Numbered from the stretch's first letter, positions 37,710 through 46,899 are shown. The stretch is DNA of 58,394 bases from Eisenibacter elegans DSM 3317 (GCF_000430505.1 NZ_KE387154.1:1-58394), one strand, 5' to 3'. Notes: generated by a model from the letters alone, not told the origin. Numbers and translations: made by a program.

Positions 37710-38456
37710 TTAGCGTATTCTGGCTCTATTGACCTTACTCCGAGGGATTTTTACGGGGCAAGGGTCTTGTGGGAAGACGTAGCTCAGCGATAGCACCGTA
37801 AAGAAGTAATAGTCTTTGTCATTGGGGTTGCCCGTAAAGAGCTTGGGGTCTCTGGGGGCGGCCAATCCAGCATTGCCATCGACATTGAGGTCATCTAGGT
37901 TGTCAGTAAATGTGCGACGTGCTTCAAACGACATCCCGAGATTGAGCGTAGGAGAAAGCGCATACTTGATACCCAAGCCAAAAGGGATGGCCATAGAGAA
38001 TTTACCATAAGTAGGGCGTGTATTTTTGACGGGGTCGAAGAAAAAGCCTGCCACGCCGGCAAAGAGGTAGGGAGTCCAGCGGTACTCGTCGCGTTTGTCG
38101 CGCCCAAGGTCGAAAAAGTTATACTCTACCTGAAAGCCCAACTCTAGGATATTGGTTTGGAACTCAAACCCACGCGCCGCACTGACAGCATCTTTGTTGA
38201 GGCGGTCTGCGTGTTGGATATAACCATAGTTGCCATTGAGCTTAAAGCTAAAAGCCGGCCGGGGGTTGATACGGTAGAAGAAACCGCCCCCAATGCCGGG
38301 GTTTGTAATATTGATAAACGACGACATGTCGCCTTGGTAATTCATTGCACCCAAGCTTACCCCCATCTCGTGGGTTTGGGCATTGGTTGGAACCGAATAA
38401 CCTAAAAACAGACACCACAACAGCGCGGTTAGGTAAATATGCGTTTGCTTCATCAT
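37710..38456 (-). CDS. DUF6089-like outer-membrane beta-barrel protein (second of a pair)
   Basis: The ATG at 38456 (another at 38453) gives 248 residues with a signal peptide (IYLTALLWCLFLGYSVPTNAQ). The mature part starts EMGVSLGAMNYQGDMS and continues with amphipathic strands; PYLFAGVAGFFFDP and SFEARRTFTDNLDDL are the kind of sequence seen in DUF6089 barrels of Bacteroidota. The upstream gene encodes a longer relative (matching YVFIGIGALYHNP and GMRFTFTDYLDDV), so the pair looks like a tandem duplication. It lies 25 bases after that gene. Function of the family is not established. Confidence 0.85.
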   Translation of the reverse strand: MMKQTHIYLTALLWCLFLGYSVPTNAQTHEMGVSLGAMNYQGDMSSFINITNPGIGGGFFYRINPRPAFSFKLNGNYGYIQHADRLNKDAVSAARGFEFQTNILELGFQVEYNFFDLGRDKRDEYRWTPYLFAGVAGFFFDPVKNTRPTYGKFSMAIPFGLGIKYALSPTLNLGMSFEARRTFTDNLDDLNVDGNAGLAAPRDPKLFTGNPNDKDYYFFTVLSLSYVFPQDPCPVKIPRSKVNRARIR

Positions 38457-38481
38457 CACAAGTTTTTGGGGGTATGATTCA

Positions 38482-39495
38482 TTAACGAAGTCGGCCACCA
38501 CGTCGGTTGCGTTTGCGGCTGCCTAAGTCAGGACAGAAAGGGCGCGCTCCCAAGACATACTTGAGGTGTACGCTCGTAACAAGGTATACATCAGTAGCAC
38601 CATCATTGCCTCGCTGGTCGCCCTCTTGGCCAAACCCATTGAAGCTGGTGTATGGCCGGCCATCAGGGCCTATAAAGACCGAGGTGCCAATGAGGCCTCC
38701 AAGGCGTTGTATTTCGGCTTGGCGTGAGCCTCCTTTCAGCGCCGACACGGGCTCCATCGTGCGATTGGCCATAGCGCGCGCTAGGTCGCTGCTCAGGTTA
38801 GCTGGATCTGTATATAAGCCACTTACGTCGTCGAGATAGTCTGTAAAGGTGAAGCGCATGCCCATTTCGACACCGATGTCGATGCGGTCAGTCAAGCGCC
38901 AATCAACCCCTACACCAAAGGGAATCATAAAGGCAAAGCTGGAGTAATCTTGGCCTTCGGTTTGGAGCGGTTTGAGCGAAACCCAGTTGCCGCCAAACTC
39001 TTCGGGCGTACGGGCGACGGGATTGTGGTATAGCGCTCCTATCCCAATAAAGACGTAGGGAGTCCAAGGGGTTACGGGGTTGCGCCAAGTACCTCCGGCT
39101 ATTTCGGGGATACGGATAGTGCCCACGAGTGTGGTTTCAAAGACATCGTTGCGGAAGTGCGCATTGCGGATATAGCGGTATCGGTGGCGCTCATTGTTAG
39201 GGTCGGCGGCTGTAAAATCGTCGCCTTGTAGGCGCGCCCACATCAGCCCAAATCGGATACCGAAGCGCTGCCCTCTAAAGATACGTTCTACTTCTAGGCC
39301 AAAGCTAGGGCGGGTAAAGCTTAGCTCAGTACTCATATACTGCGCCAAGGGGTTGAGGTCTCCAAAGTAATTGGCAATTCCTACACGGGCATTGATAGTG
39401 GTATATCCAAAATCACCCTTACTCTGTGCCATCAAATCATTTACCTGAGCGAAGCTCAATATGGCCAAGAGTACTGACAACCATAATTTTCTCAT
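38482..39495 (-). CDS. DUF6089-like outer-membrane beta-barrel protein (first of a pair)
   Basis: The product has 337 residues with a signal peptide (SVLLAILSFAQVNDLMAQ). Strand-rich sequence begins GYTTINARVGIANYFGDLNP, typical of DUF6089. The C-terminal part has a longer loop (about 240-300) absent from the neighbour and ends LKYVLGARPFCPDLGSRKR. The final Cys and basic tail resemble the end of the second protein (VFPQDPCPVKIPRSK), again pointing to duplication. A consensus promoter with a palindrome in its spacer lies about 35 bases upstream. Confidence 0.86.
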   Translation of the reverse strand: MRKLWLSVLLAILSFAQVNDLMAQSKGDFGYTTINARVGIANYFGDLNPLAQYMSTELSFTRPSFGLEVERIFRGQRFGIRFGLMWARLQGDDFTAADPNNERHRYRYIRNAHFRNDVFETTLVGTIRIPEIAGGTWRNPVTPWTPYVFIGIGALYHNPVARTPEEFGGNWVSLKPLQTEGQDYSSFAFMIPFGVGVDWRLTDRIDIGVEMGMRFTFTDYLDDVSGLYTDPANLSSDLARAMANRTMEPVSALKGGSRQAEIQRLGGLIGTSVFIGPDGRPYTSFNGFGQEGDQRGNDGATDVYLVTSVHLKYVLGARPFCPDLGSRKRNRRGGRLR

Positions 39496-39528
39496 AACTT
39501 GTGTGAGTCGCTATTTGTTCATTCAGTC

Positions 39529-39560
39529 CAAAATTACGGCATATTTGCCGAAAATACAAA
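39529..39560 (-). promoter_or_regulatory. Consensus Bacteroidota promoter with palindromic spacer
   Basis: On the minus strand TTTG (39560-39557), a 20-base spacer and TAATTTTG (39536-39529) match the -33/-7 pattern fully. The spacer contains CGGCAAATATGCCG (39550-39537), a 5-bp inverted repeat that could be an operator. It drives the two barrel genes. Confidence 0.75.
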
Positions 39561-39578
39561 GTGCTGACAATCTGCTTA

Positions 39579-40463
39579 TCAGCGGATATAATTACGCACA
39601 TCCATTCCCCAGTTGAGTTTGTTGCGCAAGGTTCCTAGGAAGTTGTCGTCGGCAAATTTGACAATATGCGCCTTAAACTTCTCCTTTCGTACCGCCAACT
39701 GAATGCCTGCGTCAATGATTTTGAAGCGTGAGTCGAGTGAGACGAGGAAGTTCTTACTTCGTCCTTCGACCTCAAAGGCTACCACACTGTCATCGGAGAT
39801 GACCAAGGGGCGGACGTTGAGGTTGTGTGGGCTTACCGGCGAGAGGATAAAATTATTGGATGCCGGCAATACTACCGGGCCGCCGCAGCTTAGCGAGTAG
39901 GCTGTAGAGCCGGTAGGTGTGGATACAATCAGTCCATCAGCCCAATAAGAATTGAGGTATTCGCCGTTGATATAGGTATGTACAACTATCATCGAGGCGG
40001 TGTCGCGCTTGGTGATTGTAAAGTCATTCAGCCCGAAGTTCAGCCCTTCAAATACATCTTGGCTGGTATCTACATGAATCAAGACCCGTGCGTCGATTTG
40101 GTAAAACCCCTTGAAGAGGTGGTCTATTGCTGCGGGAATTTGCTTGGGCGAAGTAGTCGCTAGGAAACCCAACCGCCCCATATTGATTCCCAAAATGGGC
40201 GTTTCGCGCTCGGCTACGTGGGTGATAGAGTCGAGCAATGTGCCATCGCCACCAAGAGAGAAAATAAAGTCCATTGGTTCGAGGTCGCCGCGTCCTTTGT
40301 ATACGTGATGAAAGGGGACATTCAGCTCGTGTTCGGTCAGAAAGCGGTGTAGGGTTTGGGATACATGTACTTCGGCTTGGCGTTTTTGTAGCTCTTCGAA
40401 TACAAGTACCACATAAGGCACTACCTCTGGCTTAAACGCACGTCCGTTGATGGCTATTTTCAT
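39579..40463 (-). CDS. nadK: NAD kinase
   Basis: The product has 294 residues, the normal size. The ATP/polyphosphate-binding motif G71-G-D-G-T75 is present, followed by GINMGRLGFLA, the NDFTI region and the glycine-rich TPTGSTAYSLSCGGP. NAD kinase phosphorylates NAD to NADP in the cytoplasm and is usually essential. It starts 65 bases after the YigZ-like gene ends on the same strand. A separate promoter for the barrel genes lies in the gap after it. Confidence 0.97.
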   Translation of the reverse strand: MKIAINGRAFKPEVVPYVVLVFEELQKRQAEVHVSQTLHRFLTEHELNVPFHHVYKGRGDLEPMDFIFSLGGDGTLLDSITHVAERETPILGINMGRLGFLATTSPKQIPAAIDHLFKGFYQIDARVLIHVDTSQDVFEGLNFGLNDFTITKRDTASMIVVHTYINGEYLNSYWADGLIVSTPTGSTAYSLSCGGPVVLPASNNFILSPVSPHNLNVRPLVISDDSVVAFEVEGRSKNFLVSLDSRFKIIDAGIQLAVRKEKFKAHIVKFADDNFLGTLRNKLNWGMDVRNYIR

Positions 40464-40528
40464 ATCAAATTCCTTACGCTTAGATTCACAACGTAAAGCT
40501 AAGCAAAATATTGGCTTACAGCTTGTTT

Positions 40529-41152
40529 TTATTTAGTTGTAAGGGGGGTGGTTGTGGCGTTACAACTAATTTGGGGCTGACCTTGCATTTGGGTATCAAA
40601 AGTGGCTGCATATTGCAAGCGCACGGCTACTTTAAGGTGGCAATCAGTGTGCCATGTTTGCTCTAAGATTTCTGCGTCTACTTGTTTGCATTGGTACATC
40701 ACCCAGCTCAAGTCAGGATATGCGCAGCGGATATCAAATTGTTGGCATCGATACCGTTGGTCGATGGCGGCTGTGGAGAGCGCCTCGGAGGCGGCTGTAC
40801 GATAAGCTTGGATAAGCCCACTGACTCCCAGCTTAGTACCCCCAAAATACCGGACTACCACTACCAAGGTATTGGTCAGTTGGTGAGCGCGTATTTGCCC
40901 CAGTATGGGGTCTCCGGCACTGTGGTTGGGCTCTCCGTCGTCGTTGGCACGATAGTGTTCGGCTTGCTCCCCTAGGCAGTAGGCATAGCAATGATGGCGC
41001 GCATCATAGTATTGTTTTTTGAGCGCGGCTAGGTGCTGTTTTACGTCCTCTTCGGAGTCTACCGGCAAGGCAAAGGCCAAAAACTTACTGCCTTTCTCTT
41101 TGTAAAGCCCTTCGGATGGGGCGGTGATGACCTGATAAACATCTTGCTCCAT
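40529..41152 (-). CDS. YigZ/IMPACT-family protein
   Basis: The product has 207 residues. The N-terminal UPF0029/IMPACT domain is recognisable from GSKFLAFALPV, ARHHCYAYCLG, DDGEPNHSAGDPILG and VVVVRYFGGTKLGVSGLIQAY. The C-terminal part (about 140-200) is the less conserved ferredoxin-like half. Family members may act on translation or stress responses, but the bacterial function is not settled. It follows smpB by 11 bases and is probably in its transcript. Confidence 0.93.
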   Translation of the reverse strand: MEQDVYQVITAPSEGLYKEKGSKFLAFALPVDSEEDVKQHLAALKKQYYDARHHCYAYCLGEQAEHYRANDDGEPNHSAGDPILGQIRAHQLTNTLVVVVRYFGGTKLGVSGLIQAYRTAASEALSTAAIDQRYRCQQFDIRCAYPDLSWVMYQCKQVDAEILEQTWHTDCHLKVAVRLQYAATFDTQMQGQPQISCNATTTPLTTK

Positions 41153-41163
41153 ACTAGGCTCTA

Positions 41164-41643
41164 TCAGTATTTTGTGCGGTCTATTTCGCGCTTGAGGTCT
41201 TTTTCTTTCAGGCTGTCGCGCTTATCATAAAGCTTTTTGCCTTTGGCCAGCGCAACCTCCATCTTAGCCCAGCCCCTATCATTGATAAACACTCGGGTAG
41301 GAATTACGGTCAGGCCTTGTTCTTCGAGGCGTTCTTCAAGTTTTTTGAGTTCGCGTTTCGAGAGCAGTAGCTTACGCTCGCGGGTAGGTTCGTGGTTGTT
41401 GTAGGTCGCATTGGTATAGGTAGATATATTGAGCTGTTTGACCCACAGCTCTCCGTTTTTGAAGTAGCAGTAAGCATCTTGCATATTGACCTTACCCATA
41501 CGGATAGACTTGATTTCGGAGCCTTGCAAAACCACACCGGCTATGTAAGTATCTAAAAAATGGTACTCAAAAGAGGCACGACGATTTTTTATTTGTACGC
41601 TTTTCGCAAAAACATGCTTTTCCTTTGAATTTTTCTTAGCCAT
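41164..41643 (-). CDS. smpB: SsrA-binding protein SmpB
   Basis: The product has 159 residues. Family landmarks are HVFAKSVQIKNRRASFEY, GSEIKSIRMGKVNMQDAY, the KRELKKLEERLEEQGLTVIP segment and the C-terminal KGKKLYDKRDSLKEKD tail. SmpB binds tmRNA and carries it to stalled ribosomes. The ssrA gene itself was not found nearby. It is the first gene of a minus-strand run with the IMPACT-family gene, nadK and perhaps the barrels. Confidence 0.97.
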   Translation of the reverse strand: MAKKNSKEKHVFAKSVQIKNRRASFEYHFLDTYIAGVVLQGSEIKSIRMGKVNMQDAYCYFKNGELWVKQLNISTYTNATYNNHEPTRERKLLLSKRELKKLEERLEEQGLTVIPTRVFINDRGWAKMEVALAKGKKLYDKRDSLKEKDLKREIDRTKY

Positions 41644-41967
41644 ATCGTTTTTATCTTTATTCTTTTTACTATAAATTTATTTGCCCAGAATCAAAAATTC
41701 GCATTGTAAATATTCCGTATGGCAACAATTATACGCTATGAGGATTTAGCTTGAAAGTTAATGCACTGTAAATCATTGGGCATCAAATCTGGCGAACCCT
41801 TAAATCACACTAGGGTACACTTTTGATTTTAGTATTTTCGGCCAACTATTAGAAACGGTATACTGCTGCCAAAAGTTCAAGAAAAAACCCACTCTCCAAA
41901 GGAAAGCAGGTTTTATAGTCCATTACTTTGAATTGTTGCGAAAGGTTACTCAATGTGGACTCATTAC
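41644..41967. other. Non-coding gap upstream of smpB
   Basis: This 324-base AT-rich gap holds the terminator of the upstream small exported gene (41882-41914) and presumably the smpB promoter. No exact TAnnTTTG box on the minus strand, no tmRNA-like tRNA half and no repeat were recognised. Confidence 0.5.
41882..41914 (-). terminator. Terminator with 14-bp stem
   Basis: On the minus strand AAAACCTGCTTTCC pairs with GGAGAGTGGGTTTT along 14 positions (three G-U wobbles) around a TTT loop and runs into further T. It lies about 55 bases after the stop of the small exported gene. Confidence 0.85.
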
Positions 41968-42336
41968 TTACTCACTTAAAACATAGTAGGCTGTGCCTTC
42001 AAAATACATCAACAAATAGGCTTTTTCAGGCACCAAATCTTGACGTTTGTGGGTATCTAAGAAGTCTTCTAGGTAGAGGGCCTTTTCCATCTGGATTTTC
42101 CCATCAGTATCCAGTACCTTGATGTTCACCTTAGAAAGTGGCATCCAATAGGGGGCTTCGGCTTCTCCATAAGGAAAGGGGTTCTCGTACAGTAAGTTAA
42201 AATCAGCTTCTAGCTGCTGTTCCGGCTGTGGGTTGGTAGCCGTATCGGTATCTTTGGTAGCAGCGGTGGCGGCTGTGGGGAGCAGGCTAAGCCCTACTAG
42301 GGCAAAAGCGAGCAAGAGTTGGGTTACTTTTTTCAT
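41968..42336 (-). CDS. Small exported protein of unknown function
   Basis: The product has 122 residues with a signal peptide (QLLLAFALVGLSLLPTAATAA, cleavage near residue 26). After a Thr/Gln/Glu-rich linker, residues about 45-120 look like a small beta-rich domain: SKVNIKVLDTDGKIQMEKA and EKAYLLMYFEGTAYYVLSE. The 'VNIKVLD..G' pattern slightly recalls the start of a T9SS C-terminal domain, but the expected GxY...K ending is missing, so this is not claimed. It is a single gene with its own strong terminator. Confidence 0.75.
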   Translation of the reverse strand: MKKVTQLLLAFALVGLSLLPTAATAATKDTDTATNPQPEQQLEADFNLLYENPFPYGEAEAPYWMPLSKVNIKVLDTDGKIQMEKALYLEDFLDTHKRQDLVPEKAYLLMYFEGTAYYVLSE

Positions 42337-42637
42337 AATGTTTAGTTGTATAGTTAAATGCCTGATTTCTTAAGGGTATAACGCATCGTAGCATTTGAAA
42401 GTGTCAATAAAAGTCTTAAGGTTTGTTAAACGATATCTTACCCTTTTGTGAACAATTGTTCTATCAGCTTTCAATTCAAAGACAAGACTCATGGCGCAAG
42501 GGTTGCAAGGGGGTATAAAATATTTTTGGTATCTCGGGTGGGGCGCATAATTTGTGGCTTTGATTGAGATTTTAGGCGAATATGTGTATTATTGCCCTAT
42601 CATTAATTACCCCTCATAATAATAAGGTATCCCCCTT
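42337..42637. other. Divergent intergenic region with a palindrome and promoter candidate
   Basis: This 301-base gap separates the small exported gene from the plus-strand membrane-protein gene. It contains the 12-base perfect palindrome GAACAATTGTTC (42450-42461) and a promoter-like pair near 42564-42594. Nothing else was recognised. Confidence 0.45.
42564..42594 (+). promoter_or_regulatory. Possible promoter for the 42638 gene
   Basis: TTG (42564-42566), a 20-base spacer and TATTATTG (42587-42594), one mismatch from TAnnTTTG. The spacing is right and the start codon is 43 bases downstream of the -7 box. Confidence 0.45.
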
Positions 42638-44245
42638 ATGCCAAACACTAATACACTAGAACCTACTACCGAAGTAGCACAGGTGCGGTTTTATTTCTTG
42701 CCCTTTGTGCTTGATACCTTCGCTCGTTGGTTTATTTTAGGTATCTACCGCTCATTAGCCCAAGCCCCCGGCAAGGGGTTTACGTTTTTCATTGTGGCCA
42801 ATTTGCTGATGTTACTCATCACAGCAAGCTTTGTTTTGCTACATTATAACCTCATCAAGAAGAAATACAGCTTTATTCGAGAGCAGAACTACGAGGGCAA
42901 AATTGATGTATTTACGGTCTTGTTCTTGATTGTGTCTATTCTGTCGGTCAATTACATTGTTTTTGATGTATTGAACCAACAACCTTTTTACAAGGAGTTT
43001 ACCCGCCGCGATGGAACGGTGGCCATCATTCCGGTAGTTACGTTTTTCTTCTACTCTACCTTTGTGGTCGTAATGGCGCTGATGAGCATTACTGTACCCA
43101 AGGAGTTTTTGCAAGAAGAAAAAGCCAAGCGTCGTTGGTTCCAACGTGCTTTTGGTATTGGGTCGTCGGGCGATACCCTTACAGACCCCGAACTGGTGTA
43201 TGATACTGACGAAGAAACAGAAAAATACAGCCTCGATCAGTATGATTATGAAATAGACCGCAACGATACCGAGATTGTCAAGCTGGAAGGCTCTATCAAA
43301 AACGAAGCTACCCGTATTGATGCTTACATTCTGGAGAGTGTTTTGTTTGGTGCCTTGGCCTTCTCAGCCTTCTTGACTATTGTCTCCTCAGAGCGCTTCA
43401 ACCTTACCAAGAGCGAATACCAAGAGTATCGCCAAGAGTTGGCTATGCCCGCGCTTACTATTTTGGAAAACTCACTCAACGACTCCTTGCCCGAGGGAAA
43501 AGCCAAAGAAATTCGGGAGCTGATTGCTTGGGCACAAGAGGATGGGCATCCGGTCATAGAGTTGGTAGCCAAAATGAAAATGCTCAAGCTACCAGAAGAA
43601 GTTCTGGAGAAATATAACTTTGACACAATCCGGGTAAAAGCCAGCACCGTAGACTACAATACCGAACTACAAGACTTTTGGTTTACCTTGGGAAGCTTTT
43701 CGAGCAACTTATTGCTCTTCAATATCAAACAAGCCGGGCGCGACGGCGGGATGCTCTTGCGCCCACGCAACCTGTTGATGTTGATTATGTTGCAGACCTT
43801 GCTTTGCTCCTTGTTCTTCTTGTCAGTCATTGCGGCGCGTTTGCGCTATAGTAATATAGCCGAAGAGATAGACAACCTCATACGCCTTGCCCGAACCCTC
43901 AACGACAAGGAAGAGGAGGTGTACAACCTCAGCCTACACGTTACCGGCGACCCTGAGGTAGAGCGCAAACTCCAACAACGCCTGAATTCGTTGGATATGG
44001 CTATCAACACCCGCATCTTGAAAGCCAAGGAGTTTCGCCAACAAACCAAACCCATTGTCATCTATATGGGAGTATTCCGAAACTTGGGCGTTTTTACCTT
44101 TATCGTCATTCTGATTACGAGTAGCTTATTCTTCTCGCCCTATTTGGCTGCGGCTTTCTTGGTGTTCAGTATTGTTGCTTATGTATACGAAAGCATCGAT
44201 GAGCGCCTGCGCATCCGCCGTGTGAAAAAAGAGGTGGGCAACTAA
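42638..44245 (+). CDS. Polytopic membrane protein of unknown function
   Basis: The product has 535 residues. Hydrophobic helices are visible near 48-70, 88-110, 130-152, 228-250, 385-405, 478-500 and 503-522. Between helices 3 and 4 is an acidic cytoplasmic-type loop (DPELVYDTDEETEKYSLDQYDYEID). Residues about 255-360 form a large soluble region and 405-470 look coiled (LIRLARTLNDKEEEVYNLS). No family was recognised. It is followed after 19 bases by the GH3 gene and forms an operon with GH3 and the prenyl synthase. Confidence 0.82.
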   Translation: MPNTNTLEPTTEVAQVRFYFLPFVLDTFARWFILGIYRSLAQAPGKGFTFFIVANLLMLLITASFVLLHYNLIKKKYSFIREQNYEGKIDVFTVLFLIVSILSVNYIVFDVLNQQPFYKEFTRRDGTVAIIPVVTFFFYSTFVVVMALMSITVPKEFLQEEKAKRRWFQRAFGIGSSGDTLTDPELVYDTDEETEKYSLDQYDYEIDRNDTEIVKLEGSIKNEATRIDAYILESVLFGALAFSAFLTIVSSERFNLTKSEYQEYRQELAMPALTILENSLNDSLPEGKAKEIRELIAWAQEDGHPVIELVAKMKMLKLPEEVLEKYNFDTIRVKASTVDYNTELQDFWFTLGSFSSNLLLFNIKQAGRDGGMLLRPRNLLMLIMLQTLLCSLFFLSVIAARLRYSNIAEEIDNLIRLARTLNDKEEEVYNLSLHVTGDPEVERKLQQRLNSLDMAINTRILKAKEFRQQTKPIVIYMGVFRNLGVFTFIVILITSSLFFSPYLAAAFLVFSIVAYVYESIDERLRIRRVKKEVGN

Positions 44246-44264
44246 TCTTTGCAAAAAAACTTTT

Positions 44265-45767
44265 ATGGGAATACGTTCTATCCTCAGCCGCCCACTGGCG
44301 GCCTACATTGCCTCTCAAGATCGCTACTGGAGCAGCCGCCCTGTAGCTTCCCAGCAAGCCGTCATGGAGCAGCTTGTAGCCAAGGCGCGCAATACGGCCT
44401 TTGGCAAAGACCACGACTTTGGCAGTATCCGTACTTATGAAGACTTCAAAGCCCGCGTACCTATCCGTGATTATGAGGTGCTCAAGCCTTATGTAGAGCG
44501 CATCATTGCCGGAGAGCGCGACGTGCTCTGGCCGGGCGTACCGGCTTATTTTGCCAAGACATCAGGTACTACTTCGGGCACGAAGTACATCCCCCTCACA
44601 CGTGACTCTATCCCCAACCATATCAACTCGGCACGCAATGCCTTGCTGGCTTATGTACACGAGACAGGGCGCTCGGCCTTTTTAGACAAAAGCCTGATTT
44701 TCCTTTCGGGCAGCCCCGAAATGACTACTACAGGGCCTAATAATATCTTAACGGGGCGCTTGTCGGGTATTGTCAACCACCACGTACCCGGATATCTCCG
44801 CACCAACCAAAAGCCAAGCTACGCCACCAACTGTATAGAAGACTGGGAAACCAAGCTCGACAAAATCATCGACGAGACCATCAGCGCGCCTATGTCGCTC
44901 ATTTCGGGTATTCCACCTTGGGTACAGATGTATTTTGACCGCATACAAGAGCGTACCGGCAAGCTGATCAAGGATGTGTTTCCAGAGTTTTCGGTGTTTG
45001 TATACGGAGGGGTCAATTTTGAGCCTTACCGCAAAAAACTTTACGATTCTATTGGCAAGCCTATCGATTCTATCGAAACCTATCCGGCCTCCGAAGGATT
45101 TATTGCTTACCAAAACAGCCAAACCGACCCTGGGTTGCTGATGTTGCTCAATAGCGGGATATTTTTTGAATTTGTGCCGGCTGAGGAATTTTTTGACGAA
45201 AACCCCCGCCGTCTTTCTATCGGCGAGGTAGAGTTGGGCAAAAACTATGCGCTGATTATCAATTCCAATGCAGGGCTTTGGGGCTACTCCATCGGCGATA
45301 CGGTCAAGTTTATTTCCAAAGACCCCTACAAGCTCTTAGTAACGGGGCGTATCAAGCATTTTATCTCGGCCTTTGGCGAGCACGTCATCGGAGAGGAGGT
45401 AGAAAAAGCACTGCACTATGCTATGGAGCAACACCCGGAGGTATCGGTGGCAGAGTTTTCGGTGGCTCCACAAGTAACCCCTGCCGAAGGACTACCCTAT
45501 CACGAGTGGTTGGTGGCTTTTGAGCGGATGCCTGCCGATATGGAAGCCTTTGCCCAAACCATAGACCATAAACTCTGCGAGCTGAATAGCTACTATAATG
45601 ATCTCATCACAGGCAACATCATTCGCACGTTGCGCATTACAGCGTTACAGCCAGAGGCTTTCCAACATTATATGAAATCACAAGGCAAACTAGGTGGGCA
45701 AAATAAAGTCCCCCGTCTCTCTAATGACCGTACCATTGCCGACCAAATAGTGGCTTGGCAGGTATAG
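44265..45767 (+). CDS. GH3-family acyl-adenylating enzyme
   Basis: The product has 500 residues, close to bacterial GH3 length. The nucleotide-binding motif KTSGTTSGTKYIPLT is at about 104-118, followed by the GH3-typical LISGIPPWVQMYFDRI and the YPASEGFIAYQ region around 270. The C-terminal part has the GYSIGDTVKF and VTGRIKHFISAFGEHVIGEEVE motifs. GH3 enzymes adenylate a carboxylic acid and join it to an amino acid in plants; the bacterial substrate is unknown. It is placed 19 bases after the membrane protein and 35 before the prenyl synthase. Confidence 0.93.
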   Translation: MGIRSILSRPLAAYIASQDRYWSSRPVASQQAVMEQLVAKARNTAFGKDHDFGSIRTYEDFKARVPIRDYEVLKPYVERIIAGERDVLWPGVPAYFAKTSGTTSGTKYIPLTRDSIPNHINSARNALLAYVHETGRSAFLDKSLIFLSGSPEMTTTGPNNILTGRLSGIVNHHVPGYLRTNQKPSYATNCIEDWETKLDKIIDETISAPMSLISGIPPWVQMYFDRIQERTGKLIKDVFPEFSVFVYGGVNFEPYRKKLYDSIGKPIDSIETYPASEGFIAYQNSQTDPGLLMLLNSGIFFEFVPAEEFFDENPRRLSIGEVELGKNYALIINSNAGLWGYSIGDTVKFISKDPYKLLVTGRIKHFISAFGEHVIGEEVEKALHYAMEQHPEVSVAEFSVAPQVTPAEGLPYHEWLVAFERMPADMEAFAQTIDHKLCELNSYYNDLITGNIIRTLRITALQPEAFQHYMKSQGKLGGQNKVPRLSNDRTIADQIVAWQV

Positions 45768-45802
45768 CCTCAAAACATTGCTCACAGACTTTTTAACCCC
45801 GA

Positions 45803-46777
45803 ATGAATACCACTGATACACTCCAACGCCTCGTACAAGCCATCGAGCAACTTACTTATCCACAAACGCCGCGAGAGCTCTATGAGCCTATCGAATACAT
45901 GATGCGCTTGGGCGGCAAACGCCTGCGCCCGCTATTGGTGCTCTTAGGTGCCAAAGTATTTGGCCATAACAATACAGACACCCTCACCGGAGCGGCACTA
46001 TCGGTGGAGATTTTTCATAATTTCACCCTGATGCACGACGACATCATGGACTGTGCCCCGCTGCGCCGTGGGCAAGCTACCGTACACGAGCGCTGGGGCA
46101 ACAACACTGCCATCCTCTCGGGGGATGTGATGCTGGTAAAGGCTTATCAAGCCCTGATGGAAGTACCTGACCAACACCTCCGCGCCGCCCTCGACGATTT
46201 CAACAAGTGTGCTATCGAAGTTTGCGAAGGGCAGCAGCTGGATATGAATTTTGAGCAGCGCCCTATTGTTAGCGAAACAGAATACATCGAGATGATTCGC
46301 CTCAAAACCGCTGTCTTGTTAGGTTTCAGCTTGGCCTTAGGGGCAAGGCTGGCAGGCGCTTCGGCAACTGACATCGCCCGGATTGACCGCTTCGGGCAGC
46401 TCATCGGCATAGGTTTTCAGCTCAAAGACGACTTGCTCGATGTCTATGGCAACAGCGCCAAAGTAGGCAAACAAGTAGGCGGGGATATTATCTCCAACAA
46501 AAAAACATTCTTACTCCTCAAGGCTCTCGAAAATGCCAACCCTAGCCAACGACAGACCCTAGACCACTGGCTCTCCCTTACTACCTTTGATAAAGAAGCC
46601 AAGGTGAAGGCCGTCAGAGAAATTTATGACCAGCTGGCTATCCCGGTGCTGACACAAGTCAAAATCAAAACATACTTCGAAGATGCCTTTGCCCTACTCG
46701 AAACCTTGCAGGCTGATGCCTCGGGGAAAACATTGCTCCGCCACTTTACTGAGCAGCTCATCGACCGAGAACAATAG
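45803..46777 (+). CDS. Trans-polyprenyl diphosphate synthase
   Basis: The product has 324 residues. The isoprenyl-diphosphate-binding GGKRLRP is at 37-43, the first Asp-rich motif is D79-D-I-M-D83 and the second is KDDLLDVYG at about 210-218. The enzyme extends allylic diphosphates with isopentenyl diphosphate; short side chains at the positions before the first motif set product length, and the product (geranylgeranyl, hepta- or octaprenyl) cannot be decided here. The quinone side chain of the respiratory chain is the likely use. It follows GH3 by 35 bases. Confidence 0.94.
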   Translation: MNTTDTLQRLVQAIEQLTYPQTPRELYEPIEYMMRLGGKRLRPLLVLLGAKVFGHNNTDTLTGAALSVEIFHNFTLMHDDIMDCAPLRRGQATVHERWGNNTAILSGDVMLVKAYQALMEVPDQHLRAALDDFNKCAIEVCEGQQLDMNFEQRPIVSETEYIEMIRLKTAVLLGFSLALGARLAGASATDIARIDRFGQLIGIGFQLKDDLLDVYGNSAKVGKQVGGDIISNKKTFLLLKALENANPSQRQTLDHWLSLTTFDKEAKVKAVREIYDQLAIPVLTQVKIKTYFEDAFALLETLQADASGKTLLRHFTEQLIDREQ

Positions 46778-46899
46778 CCAAAGTTTTGATGAGAGAGCCA
46801 ACTTTTAAGTCTATCTCCCGTATCAAAACAACAAATAGCGCCAAACAGAGGGGACTGAAAAATACTCGCTGAGAAATAGCGGTTTGGACGCATTTTTGC

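Noticed and set aside
41644-41967. ssrA (tmRNA) beside smpB
   Set aside because: No tRNA-like acceptor half or tag reading frame was found in the gap.
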